DNA of 5,061 nt from Candidatus Kuenenia stuttgartensis (lineage in GTDB: Bacteria > Planctomycetota > Planctomycetia > Pirellulales > UBA1268), in the NCBI GenBank assembly GCA_945876515.1, contig CAMCPF010000258.1:1-5061 (forward strand), written 5' to 3'. The notes beneath the pieces are model-generated. The model was not told the origin of the DNA. It was given only the letters and a program-made list of their open reading frames with translations, and did not search any database. Of this stretch, positions 1 to 5,061 are shown piece by piece (positions within the stretch are counted from its first letter, which is position 1; the number at the start of each line of letters is the position of its first letter). The position numbers and the translations under genes were made by a program.

Positions 1-474
1 ATTGTCGATCAGCACGAGCTCCATCTTGAAGGGCTTGCCATCCGGAGTCTTCCAGACCTTGCCCGGCTTGAAGCCCTCGTTGGCATGGATGATCGGCGCC
101 CAGCCGGCCCAGACGTTGAGCGCGAACCGGACGGTCTCGTCCTGGAGCGGCTTGTAGCCGGCGATCCCCGTCACGGGCGGCAGCCGTTCGGCCGGCTTGA
201 ACGAATACTCCTGCACGGTCGTGGGCACCGACTCGTCGGGCGCCTCGGTGACCAGGGCGTCATCCGCCGGACCGCCCCCTGTCCGGTCTCCCGCAGCCCC
301 GCCTCCGGCATCCTCGTCGCCCCCCTGCCCGCCACCGCCGGCCACGGGCCGCGGGCCACGCGGTCCGCCGCCGAACTGGTCGAACATGCCCGCTTTCCAG
401 GCTGCGAACCCCGCCAGCGCGAGGATCACCAGCCACACCACCACCCAGAAAGAAGCCTTGGGTTGTCCGGACAT
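1..474 (-). CDS. Membrane-anchored ABC-type substrate-binding protein, N-terminal part (runs off window)
   Basis: Only the first 158 codons lie in the window; the frame is open to base 1, so the C-terminal part is missing because of the window edge, not a mutation. The ATG at 474-472 is preceded by GAAAGG (486-481) six bases upstream. Residues 9-26 are a single hydrophobic segment (WVVVWLVILALAG core) after a short polar start, with no lipobox cysteine, so it looks like an uncleaved membrane anchor. Residues 33-75 are a low-complexity Gly/Pro/Asp-rich linker. From about residue 114 the sequence VRFALNVWAGWAPIIHAN resembles the first beta-strand and ligand loop of NMT1/TauA/SsuA-type periplasmic binding proteins (nitrate, taurine, sulfonate, thiamine-precursor class). 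The ligand cannot be told from this fragment. It is the fourth gene of the PspA-like/AAA set and lies 86 bases after the small helical gene. Permease and ATPase genes may follow outside the window. Confidence 0.8.
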   Translation of the reverse strand, partial: MSGQPKASFWVVVWLVILALAGFAAWKAGMFDQFGGGPRGPRPVAGGGGQGGDEDAGGGAAGDRTGGGPADDALVTEAPDESVPTTVQEYSFKPAERLPPVTGIAGYKPLQDETVRFALNVWAGWAPIIHANEGFKPGKVWKTPDGKPFKMELVLIDN

Positions 475-560
475 GGGTCGCCTTTCGTGTGCTCTGTGGA
501 GATCGGGAGTCAGGGAAACGTTCGGCCGGGCGCGGGAGATCCGGCCAGGGGCGGTTCGGC

Positions 561-854
561 TCAGCCGCGAAACACGGTCTTCGGGCGGCTCTTGCCCGCC
601 AGGTGCATGGCCTGCATGAGATCGTAGGCGGTCACCTCGCAGAGCAGCTGCGTCACCTTCTCGTGGGCCTCGGGCGAGAGCAGCGGCTCGAGTTCCTTCA
701 TCAGCCCCACCAGCCGCTTCTCCTGCTCCTCGAGCTCGGCGGTGGTCACGCGGCCGTCGGCCACGGCGTCACAGAAGGAATCGAGCTTGCGGGCATATTC
801 CGCGAGTAGCGGGGCCTCTGACTTGTCGTCGAACCAGGGGGTCTTGGTGGCCAT
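561..854 (-). CDS. Small all-helical protein of unknown function, 97 residues
   Basis: I do not recognise a named family. The ATG at 854-852 has a strong Shine-Dalgarno AAGGAG (867-862) seven bases upstream, and the gene sits in a 61-base/86-base spaced row between the AAA ATPase and the substrate-binding protein, all on one strand. The protein is charged and predicted helical throughout, with no signal peptide or membrane segment, so it is probably cytoplasmic. Visible landmarks are an aromatic N-terminus (TPWFDD, residues 5-10), a loop ADGRVTTAEL (32-41) that looks like the turn between two helices, a KELEPLL helix (53-59), and a C-terminal helix with LLCEVTAYDLMQAMH (70-84). Cysteines are at 28 and 72, with no metal-binding pattern. 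The DG-x-V-x-x-x-EL loop superficially recalls TerB or EF-hand proteins, but the calcium ligand pattern is absent. An adaptor or regulator of the neighbouring ATPase is a guess from position only. Confidence 0.85.
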   Translation of the reverse strand: MATKTPWFDDKSEAPLLAEYARKLDSFCDAVADGRVTTAELEEQEKRLVGLMKELEPLLSPEAHEKVTQLLCEVTAYDLMQAMHLAGKSRPKTVFRG

Positions 855-915
855 GGGGCATCTCCTTCGGGGGTGTTTTCGCGGGCGTCGGACAAACGGG
901 GAACGGGGGAATCGG

Positions 916-2808
916 TCAGGAGCTGATCACCTCGCGGATCGCGGCGGCCCGCTCCTGGAGCCGCGAGCGGCCGCCGGGGGCATCGACCTCCTTCCGCCAC
1001 CGCTCGGGCAGGAACCGCTTCTCGGTGCACTCGAGCACGGCCACGATCTCCTGGAGTTCTTTCTCGAGACCTTGCGCGGAGGGCATGAAGTCGTCGAGCG
1101 CCGCCTCGAGGTCGGCGGCCGAGATTTCCTCAGGCAGCGGCTGACCGGCGTCGGCGGCCCGCTCGAGCCCACGCCGTCGGGCGGCCAGCACGACGCTCTC
1201 GATGTCGGCGCCCGAGAGGCCGAGTTCGAGATCGACCGGCCCCGGCAGGCCCGGGGCGAGCTTCACCTTGGCCTTTCTGGCCATCACGGTGAACATCGCC
1301 TCCATCTCGGCCTGGTCGTGGGGATAGAAGAGCGGGATGTGGACCTCCGCCCGCCCCTGCCGCTTGAGATCGATCGGCAGCCGGTCGGGCCGACTCGTCA
1401 GCAGCATCCAGACGATCTTGCCACGGTAGCGGGTGTCGCCCATCTGGCGGGCGATCATCGAGAACACGCGACCGCTGGTGCCGGAGTCGCCGGTGCTCTC
1501 GCGATTGCCGAGGGCCGCATCGGCCTCGTCCACCACGATCACCACCGGCCCGAGGCTGCGGAGCACACCCAGCGCGTGCTCGAGGTTGCCCTCCGTCTCG
1601 CCCACGTACTTGCTGCGGAAGTTCTTGAGCACGGCGCAGGGGATGCCCACGCTCCCGGCGTAACACTCCGAGATGAAGCTCTTGCCGGTACCCACCGGAC
1701 CGCAGATCAGATACCCCATCGGAGCGCTTTCGAACTGGCCGCGGCGGATCGCCCGGGCGTCGGACTCGAGCCGGCTCTTGGCCGCCTCGTGCCCAGCCAC
1801 GGCATCGAGCGTCAGTCGGGGCTCGATGAACTCGACCAGCCCGTGGCAGCTCCGTTCGATCAGGTCCTTCTTGCGGGCGGCGAACTCGCCGCCATCGGGG
1901 GCAGAGCCGTCGCGGGCGGCGAGTTTGATCACACCCCGCAGGCTCTCGAGCGTGAGCCCACCCGAAACGGCGGCCATCCGCCGCACGGCGTCGTCCTGGG
2001 CGGCCGGCATCCCCGCGGCCGCGGCGGTGGCTAAAGCAAACCGCTCCCGCTCCGCGGCGGAGGGCATCGGCACGTCGATCGCCGTCACCGCGGCGCTCGT
2101 GACGAGCCGCGGATGGATCTCGGAAAGCGTGTCGGCCACGAGCACGATCGCCACGTTCACCCGCCGGAGGAGCGGATTGGTGGCCCAGCCCAGCACCCGC
2201 ACTAGTCTGGCCGCCCCACTGCGGGAGCCCGCCTCGCCGGCCGGTACGAGATACTGCGCGTAGTCGAGCACCACGGCGATCCGCTTCCGCTGCTCGGGCG
2301 GATCCATCAGGTTCCGCTCCAGGATCGCATCGATCGCGGCGATCGCGGCGTCGGGCTCCCGGGGCCACTGCGCGGCGTTGCCCAGCCGCCCGGTGAGCCA
2401 CTCGGCCATGGTCCGCAGCCGGGCCGGATCGGGGCCGGCCAGGGGCCGCAGCCCTTTGCCCACGTCGTAGGAGAGCACGATGTCCCAGCGGCCGAACAGC
2501 TCACGGGACAGGAACTCGGGCACCGTGCCCCAGGCATCGACCGGATCGGGCCGGCCCGTCGTCAGCGGCGCGGCCACGGGCACCACGTCGCGCACGTTGC
2601 CGTGCAGCAGGAACACGCAACTCGTGCCGGAGAGATACGCGTCGCCCAACCGCTCGGCCCAGGCAGGGCACCAGACGGGCAACGCTTTCGAGCCCGTCGC
2701 GGGGGCTGCTCCAGCGCCGAGCACCGCCGGGGCCGACGCCTCGGCGGCGCCGTTGCCGACCGAGGGCGGCGCGGGTGACGGCTCAGGCTGCATGCTCGAC
2801 GTGGACAC
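916..2808 (-). CDS. AAA-family ATPase of Ycf46-like two-module layout
   Basis: This is a 630-residue cytosolic ATPase expected to remodel a protein substrate using ATP. Residues 1-45 are an Ala/Pro-rich disordered leader. Residues 60-300 look like a degenerate AAA module: LLHGNVRD (67-74) sits where a P-loop would be, VVLDYAQYL (179-187) resembles Walker B, and a lid-like helical region with GGLTLESL (283-290) follows. The second module is intact: Walker A GPVGTGKS (370-377), pore-loop-like KYVGETEGN (400-408), Walker B VVIVVDEAD (422-430), second-region-of-homology arginines R483 and R486 in KRQGR, and sensor-2 region GLSGADIES (530-538). The sensor-1 position reads TSRPD (471-475), with Ser in place of the usual Asn. 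A charged helical tail follows at 580-630. The layout matches Ycf46-type proteins, though Vps4/spastin-like is an alternative label. The start is GTG, chosen from its Shine-Dalgarno. It begins 40 bases after the PspA-like gene, which may encode its substrate. Confidence 0.93.
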   Translation of the reverse strand: MSTSSMQPEPSPAPPSVGNGAAEASAPAVLGAGAAPATGSKALPVWCPAWAERLGDAYLSGTSCVFLLHGNVRDVVPVAAPLTTGRPDPVDAWGTVPEFLSRELFGRWDIVLSYDVGKGLRPLAGPDPARLRTMAEWLTGRLGNAAQWPREPDAAIAAIDAILERNLMDPPEQRKRIAVVLDYAQYLVPAGEAGSRSGAARLVRVLGWATNPLLRRVNVAIVLVADTLSEIHPRLVTSAAVTAIDVPMPSAAERERFALATAAAAGMPAAQDDAVRRMAAVSGGLTLESLRGVIKLAARDGSAPDGGEFAARKKDLIERSCHGLVEFIEPRLTLDAVAGHEAAKSRLESDARAIRRGQFESAPMGYLICGPVGTGKSFISECYAGSVGIPCAVLKNFRSKYVGETEGNLEHALGVLRSLGPVVIVVDEADAALGNRESTGDSGTSGRVFSMIARQMGDTRYRGKIVWMLLTSRPDRLPIDLKRQGRAEVHIPLFYPHDQAEMEAMFTVMARKAKVKLAPGLPGPVDLELGLSGADIESVVLAARRRGLERAADAGQPLPEEISAADLEAALDDFMPSAQGLEKELQEIVAVLECTEKRFLPERWRKEVDAPGGRSRLQERAAAIREVISS

Positions 2809-2814
2809 GGGCGT

Positions 2815-2819
2815 TCCTC
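2815..2819 (-). promoter_or_regulatory. Ribosome binding site fixing the GTG start of the AAA ATPase
   Basis: GAGGA on the minus strand lies six bases before the GTG at 2808-2806. The only nearby ATG in frame (2793-2791, codon 6) has no purine-rich stretch at a usable distance. The GTG start is therefore preferred. Confidence 0.7.
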
Positions 2820-2848
2820 ACTGACTCCAGACCAAACTCCGCCGGGGC

Positions 2849-3598
2849 TCAGCCGGCCGTCTGCTCGAGCCGCTGCGTGCCGAGCTCCTTGTCGTCGGCC
2901 TTCACGCCGGCGGTCTCGGGGGTGACCATGCCCATCTCGATCTCGAACTCCCGGAGGGCATCGACGGCCAGCGCCTCCTCGACCGCCTCCTCCCGCTTGA
3001 TGTCTTCAAGCCCCTCCCCCGAGAGGTCGGCGGCCACGCGGACCTTCGCCCGGTTGAGGCCGATCTTGTCCTGGATCACGTCCTCGATCTGGCCGAAGTC
3101 GGTGGTGACGTCGAAGTTGAAGCTCTGCGCGAGCTTGGCGAGCTCCGCCTCGGCCCGCGAGAGCTTGAGCTCGGCGTCGTACTTCTTGATCCGATTCTTG
3201 AGGTCACCGAGCTTCTTGGTGGCGTGCTTCACCTTGGTGACGTTGTTGTTGTAGGCCGTCTCATGAAGCTTGAGCTGCGCCTCGTTCTCGGCGAACTCCT
3301 TCTTCGCCTTCTGCAGCTCGAGGGCGAACTTGGCCGCCGTGTCCCGCTCGCCCGCCTTGAGGTAGGCCTTGATCCGGGCCTCGAGCGAGGCGACGTGCTG
3401 GCGGTCGCCCTCGACCTGCCGCGTGACCCGCTCGACGAGGGCGCGATACTGCTCGAGCCCCTCGCGGCCTTCCTTCATCTGATCGACGGCCTTGTCGTAT
3501 TCGTACTGGAGCTGGGCGATCGGGTCGGCCGTCCAGAAAAAGTTGGCGAGCTTGTTCATCTGGGCGGCGAACGCATTCCAGATCTTGCCGAGAAACAT
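2849..3598 (-). CDS. PspA/IM30-like membrane-associated coiled-coil protein (ESCRT-III superfamily)
   Basis: This is a 249-residue protein of usual PspA/Vipp1 length (about 220-260). Family members are peripheral inner-membrane proteins that polymerise into rods or rings and protect or remodel stressed membranes. Residues 1-22 form an amphipathic helix rich in Phe, Trp and Lys, matching the membrane-binding helix 0 of PspA. DPIAQLQYEYDKAVDQM (25-41) aligns with the DP-x-KLI-x-x-x-I-x-EM start of PspA helix 1. A long heptad-rich hairpin covers about 30-155, with the family's helix-2 signature AYLKAGERDTAAKFALELQK (78-97). The second half (160-249) contains VTTDFGQIEDVIQDKI, an acidic EREE-like region and a disordered tail. 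The frame stays open upstream to 3814, but the ATG at 3598 is chosen because it has a Shine-Dalgarno and begins exactly at helix 0. It is the first gene of the set and is followed by the AAA ATPase. It lacks signs of PspB/PspC neighbours here. Confidence 0.9.
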   Translation of the reverse strand: MFLGKIWNAFAAQMNKLANFFWTADPIAQLQYEYDKAVDQMKEGREGLEQYRALVERVTRQVEGDRQHVASLEARIKAYLKAGERDTAAKFALELQKAKKEFAENEAQLKLHETAYNNNVTKVKHATKKLGDLKNRIKKYDAELKLSRAEAELAKLAQSFNFDVTTDFGQIEDVIQDKIGLNRAKVRVAADLSGEGLEDIKREEAVEEALAVDALREFEIEMGMVTPETAGVKADDKELGTQRLEQTAG

Positions 3599-3606
3599 GA
3601 TGTGGG

Positions 3607-3611
3607 CTCCC
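3607..3611 (-). promoter_or_regulatory. Ribosome binding site fixing the start of the PspA-like gene
   Basis: GGGAG on the minus strand lies eight bases before the ATG at 3598-3596. The open frame continues 72 codons further upstream, into the end of the LRR gene, but that part encodes a Pro/Gly/Arg-rich sequence with no family resemblance. This site supports the shorter protein. Confidence 0.65.
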
Positions 3612-3683
3612 GTGGTCGGTGGCGTGAAGCGGGCTGCAAAAGCGAGGGACGAAAGGCCCTGCGGGGAGGGCTTGAACTTCGTC

Positions 3684-3712
3684 GTGATACCGCTGGGGCG
3701 GGGCCGCGTCAA
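3684..3712 (-). promoter_or_regulatory. Candidate sigma-70-type promoter for the PspA-like gene set
   Basis: On the minus strand TTGACG (3712-3707, five of six to the -35 consensus) is followed after exactly 17 bases by TATCAC (3689-3684, four of six to the -10 consensus). It lies in the 157-base gap between the LRR gene and the PspA-like gene and would give a leader of about 80 bases. The -10 lacks the final T, and planctomycete promoters are poorly characterised, so this is a prediction. I see no -24/-12 GG/GC pair of the sigma-54 kind that drives pspA in enterobacteria. Confidence 0.4.
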
Positions 3713-3723
3713 ACCGCCGGCGC

Positions 3724-3753
3724 CACCGCCACGACCGTCAGGGTCGGGCGGCG
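3724..3753 (-). terminator. GC-rich hairpin just after the LRR gene, possible terminator
   Basis: Three bases after the TAG stop (3758-3756) the minus strand can fold CCGCCCGACC (3751-3742) with GGTCG plus GGCGG (3736-3726) around a five-base loop. One T is bulged, and the stem extends by a G-U and a C-G pair at the base, giving about twelve pairs. Only a TTT (3713-3711) follows and there is no real U-tract, so it is a weak intrinsic terminator at best. Its position between the LRR stop and the candidate promoter fits a transcription-unit boundary. Confidence 0.35.
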
Positions 3754-3755
3754 TT

Positions 3756-5015
3756 CTACCGCTCGACCGCCACGTCGGGCCTGGCCGTGGTGAAGGCGGC
3801 CAGGGCGTCGTCACCCACCGCCGTGAAGGCGATCGCGAGCTTCTTGAGCCGCGGCAGTTTTGTGAGCGAACCGAGAGCCGCGTCGGTCACCTTCGTGCCC
3901 GAGAGCGTGAGCTGCTCGAGCTTCCCGAGCCCGACGAGCTTGGCCACGCCGGCGTCGCCCACGGCCGTGTTCTGCAGGTTGAGCGTCACGAGGCCGCCGA
4001 GCCGCCCGACCGTCTCCAGGCCTGCGTCGGTCACCTTCGTATCCCAGAGGTCGAGCGTGGCGAGCTTGCCCAAGCCACCGAGCCGGGCCACGCCCGCATC
4101 GCCGACCGTGGTCTCGGCTAGGTCGAGCAGCACGAGGTTGGTGAGCTTGCCGACGTGCACGAGCCCCTCGTCGCCCACGAGCGTGCCCCGCAGTTCCAGC
4201 CGCCGCAGCTTGCCCATGCCGGCCAGGTGGGCGAGGCCCGCATCGCCCACGAAGGTCCGCATCAGGTTGAGCTCGTCCATCTCGGCCCGATCGGCGAACG
4301 GCGCGAGGCCGTCATCGGTGATCTGGCCGTCCTCGGCGGCGAAGCCCTTGAGCTTCGGGAGGGTGGCAAGGTGGGCCAGCCCCGCGTCGGTCACACTCGG
4401 GCAGCGAAGCTTCACTCGCTCGAGGCTGTCCAGGGCGGCCACGTGCCCGAGCCCGGCGTCACCGATCAGGGCGCAGCCCCGCAGGTCGAGCACCCGCAGC
4501 TTTTCCAGCGGCGCAAGCTGAGCCAGCCCTGCGTCGGTGAAGTTGTTGTAGAGCAGGACCAACTGCTCGAGGTCGGCCAGCTTTGCAACGGATCCGAGCG
4601 CCGCGTCGCCCATGTTGGACGACCGCCTGAGGTTGAGCACCTTGAGGCCGGAAAGCCTGGCGAGTTGCTCGGCCCCGGCGTCGGTGACGTCGGTGTTTTC
4701 GAGCACCAGGCTCTCGAGCGCCGGCATCCGGGCGATGGCTTCCATCCCGCCGTCGGTGATCTCGGCCCCCCAGACCTCGAGTGCAGCCAACGACGGCAGA
4801 CCGGCGAACAGGGCGAGGTCGGCGTCGGTGGTGGGCCGGTTGGCCAGGGCCACGCCCGTCACCCGGCCGTCGGGCCCGTACGAGACGACTCCGCCGAGCG
4901 TCTCCGCGGCGGCCACCGCCGTCTTCTCATCCGGCAGCGGATCGGCCGCCGGCACCGCGGCTGCCGTCCATGCCACCACGGCCCACGCCACCCCCACCGC
5001 TCCGAGATGCCTCAT
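3756..5015 (-). CDS. Secreted leucine-rich-repeat protein, 15 TDAGL-type repeats
   Basis: This is a 419-residue protein. The ATG at 5015-5013 has a good Shine-Dalgarno GAGGAG (5029-5024) eight bases upstream; a TTG eleven codons earlier keeps the frame open, but the Shine-Dalgarno would then lie inside the gene. Residues 1-23 are a signal peptide (Arg-His start, hydrophobic core, likely cut after VPA near residue 23), so the protein should be exported. A short linker (25-60) leads into a solenoid of cysteine-poor LRRs whose [VIF]-[TG]-D-x-[GA]-[LVM] motif recurs at residues 62, 86, 110, 135, 159, 184, 208, 232, 256, 280, 304, 328, 352, 376 and 400, that is every 24 or 25 residues. Such repeats are known as protein-binding scaffolds, and LRR proteins of this type are abundant in planctomycetes. 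The partner is unknown. There is no enzyme domain, and the array runs almost to the C-terminus. It seems to be transcribed separately from the PspA-like set. Confidence 0.92.
   Translation of the reverse strand: MRHLGAVGVAWAVVAWTAAAVPAADPLPDEKTAVAAAETLGGVVSYGPDGRVTGVALANRPTTDADLALFAGLPSLAALEVWGAEITDGGMEAIARMPALESLVLENTDVTDAGAEQLARLSGLKVLNLRRSSNMGDAALGSVAKLADLEQLVLLYNNFTDAGLAQLAPLEKLRVLDLRGCALIGDAGLGHVAALDSLERVKLRCPSVTDAGLAHLATLPKLKGFAAEDGQITDDGLAPFADRAEMDELNLMRTFVGDAGLAHLAGMGKLRRLELRGTLVGDEGLVHVGKLTNLVLLDLAETTVGDAGVARLGGLGKLATLDLWDTKVTDAGLETVGRLGGLVTLNLQNTAVGDAGVAKLVGLGKLEQLTLSGTKVTDAALGSLTKLPRLKKLAIAFTAVGDDALAAFTTARPDVAVER
3786..4832 (-). repeat. Coding LRR repeat array, about 72-75 bp period
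   Basis: Fifteen consecutive units of 24 residues (two of 25) encode the LRR solenoid. Unit starts can be read from the recurring V-T/G-D-A-G-L motif. The last units also show a longer 144-bp period: residues 304-351 (4106-3963) and 352-399 (3962-3819) match at 27 of 48 positions by my count, mostly in their first 30 residues. This is a protein-level tandem repeat and not a mobile or noncoding element. Confidence 0.85.
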
Positions 5016-5061
5016 GTCCGGCGCTCCTCGGCTCCGCGGCACCCTCAAGCCTTCCAGCCCT

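Noticed and set aside
524..546. Inverted repeat GGCCGG/CCGGCC with an 11-base loop between the small gene and the substrate-binding gene
   Set aside because: It has only six pairs of pure G+C and no U-tract, which is easily found by chance at this base composition. It could be weak mRNA structure but is not a supported terminator.
742..2034. Long plus-strand open frame (430 codons) opposite the AAA ATPase gene
   Set aside because: It lies antisense to a gene with clear AAA motifs. Its protein is His/Arg/Gly/Leu-rich with no domain, as expected from the mirror of GC-biased codons.
1130..2401. Minus-strand open frame of 423 codons within the AAA gene, another frame
   Set aside because: It encodes an Arg/Gly/Ala-rich sequence without motifs and is fully contained in the real gene. 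It is a frame shadow in high-GC DNA.
3599..3814. N-terminal extension of the PspA-like protein by 72 residues
   Set aside because: The extension overlaps the end of the LRR gene, is Pro/Gly/Arg-rich, and the Shine-Dalgarno and amphipathic helix 0 both point to the ATG at 3598.
3787..4521. Plus-strand open frame of 244 codons opposite the LRR gene
   Set aside because: It is a Ser/Pro/Arg-rich mirror of the repeats. Its own periodicity comes from the LRR units on the other strand.
5016..5048. TTG start eleven codons upstream for the LRR protein
   Set aside because: It would place the GAGGAG Shine-Dalgarno inside the gene and put MRVPRSRGAPD before an already complete signal peptide.
1..5061. 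CRISPR arrays, insertion sequences, tRNA genes, phage or defence islands
   Set aside because: I saw no noncoding direct-repeat array, transposase, integrase, terminal inverted repeats or tRNA-like cloverleaf. The only repeats are the coding LRR units.

Overview
This is a GC-rich window (about two-thirds G+C by eye) that is densely coding. Every gene I can support lies on the minus strand. The codon bias, the TDAGL-type leucine-rich-repeat protein with a signal peptide, and the family types present suggest a member of the Planctomycetota, probably Pirellulales-like. This assignment rests on protein style only, since there is no rRNA or other marker in the window.

Layout in the direction of transcription (right to left). 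First is a secreted LRR protein of 419 residues (5015 to 3756). Its stop codon is followed by a GC-rich hairpin and then by a plausible sigma-70-type promoter (3684-3712). Four co-directional genes follow, each with its own Shine-Dalgarno sequence and gaps of 40, 61 and 86 bases. They are a PspA/IM30-like coiled-coil protein (3598 to 2849), a two-module AAA ATPase of Ycf46-like layout (2808 to 916, GTG start), a 97-residue all-helical protein of unknown function (854 to 561), and the N-terminal part of a membrane-anchored ABC-type substrate-binding protein (474 to 1, running off the window). No gene-free stretch exceeds 160 bases.

The most interesting reading is that the four genes form one unit. 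PspA/IM30 proteins belong to the ESCRT-III superfamily and polymerise on membranes. An adjacent AAA ATPase could act on that polymer as Vps4 does on ESCRT-III. The small protein could be an adaptor, and the anchored substrate-binding protein would tie the unit to transport or to the periplasmic side of the membrane. The family assignments are well supported by sequence. The functional coupling is inference from gene order. The LRR gene appears to be a separate transcription unit.
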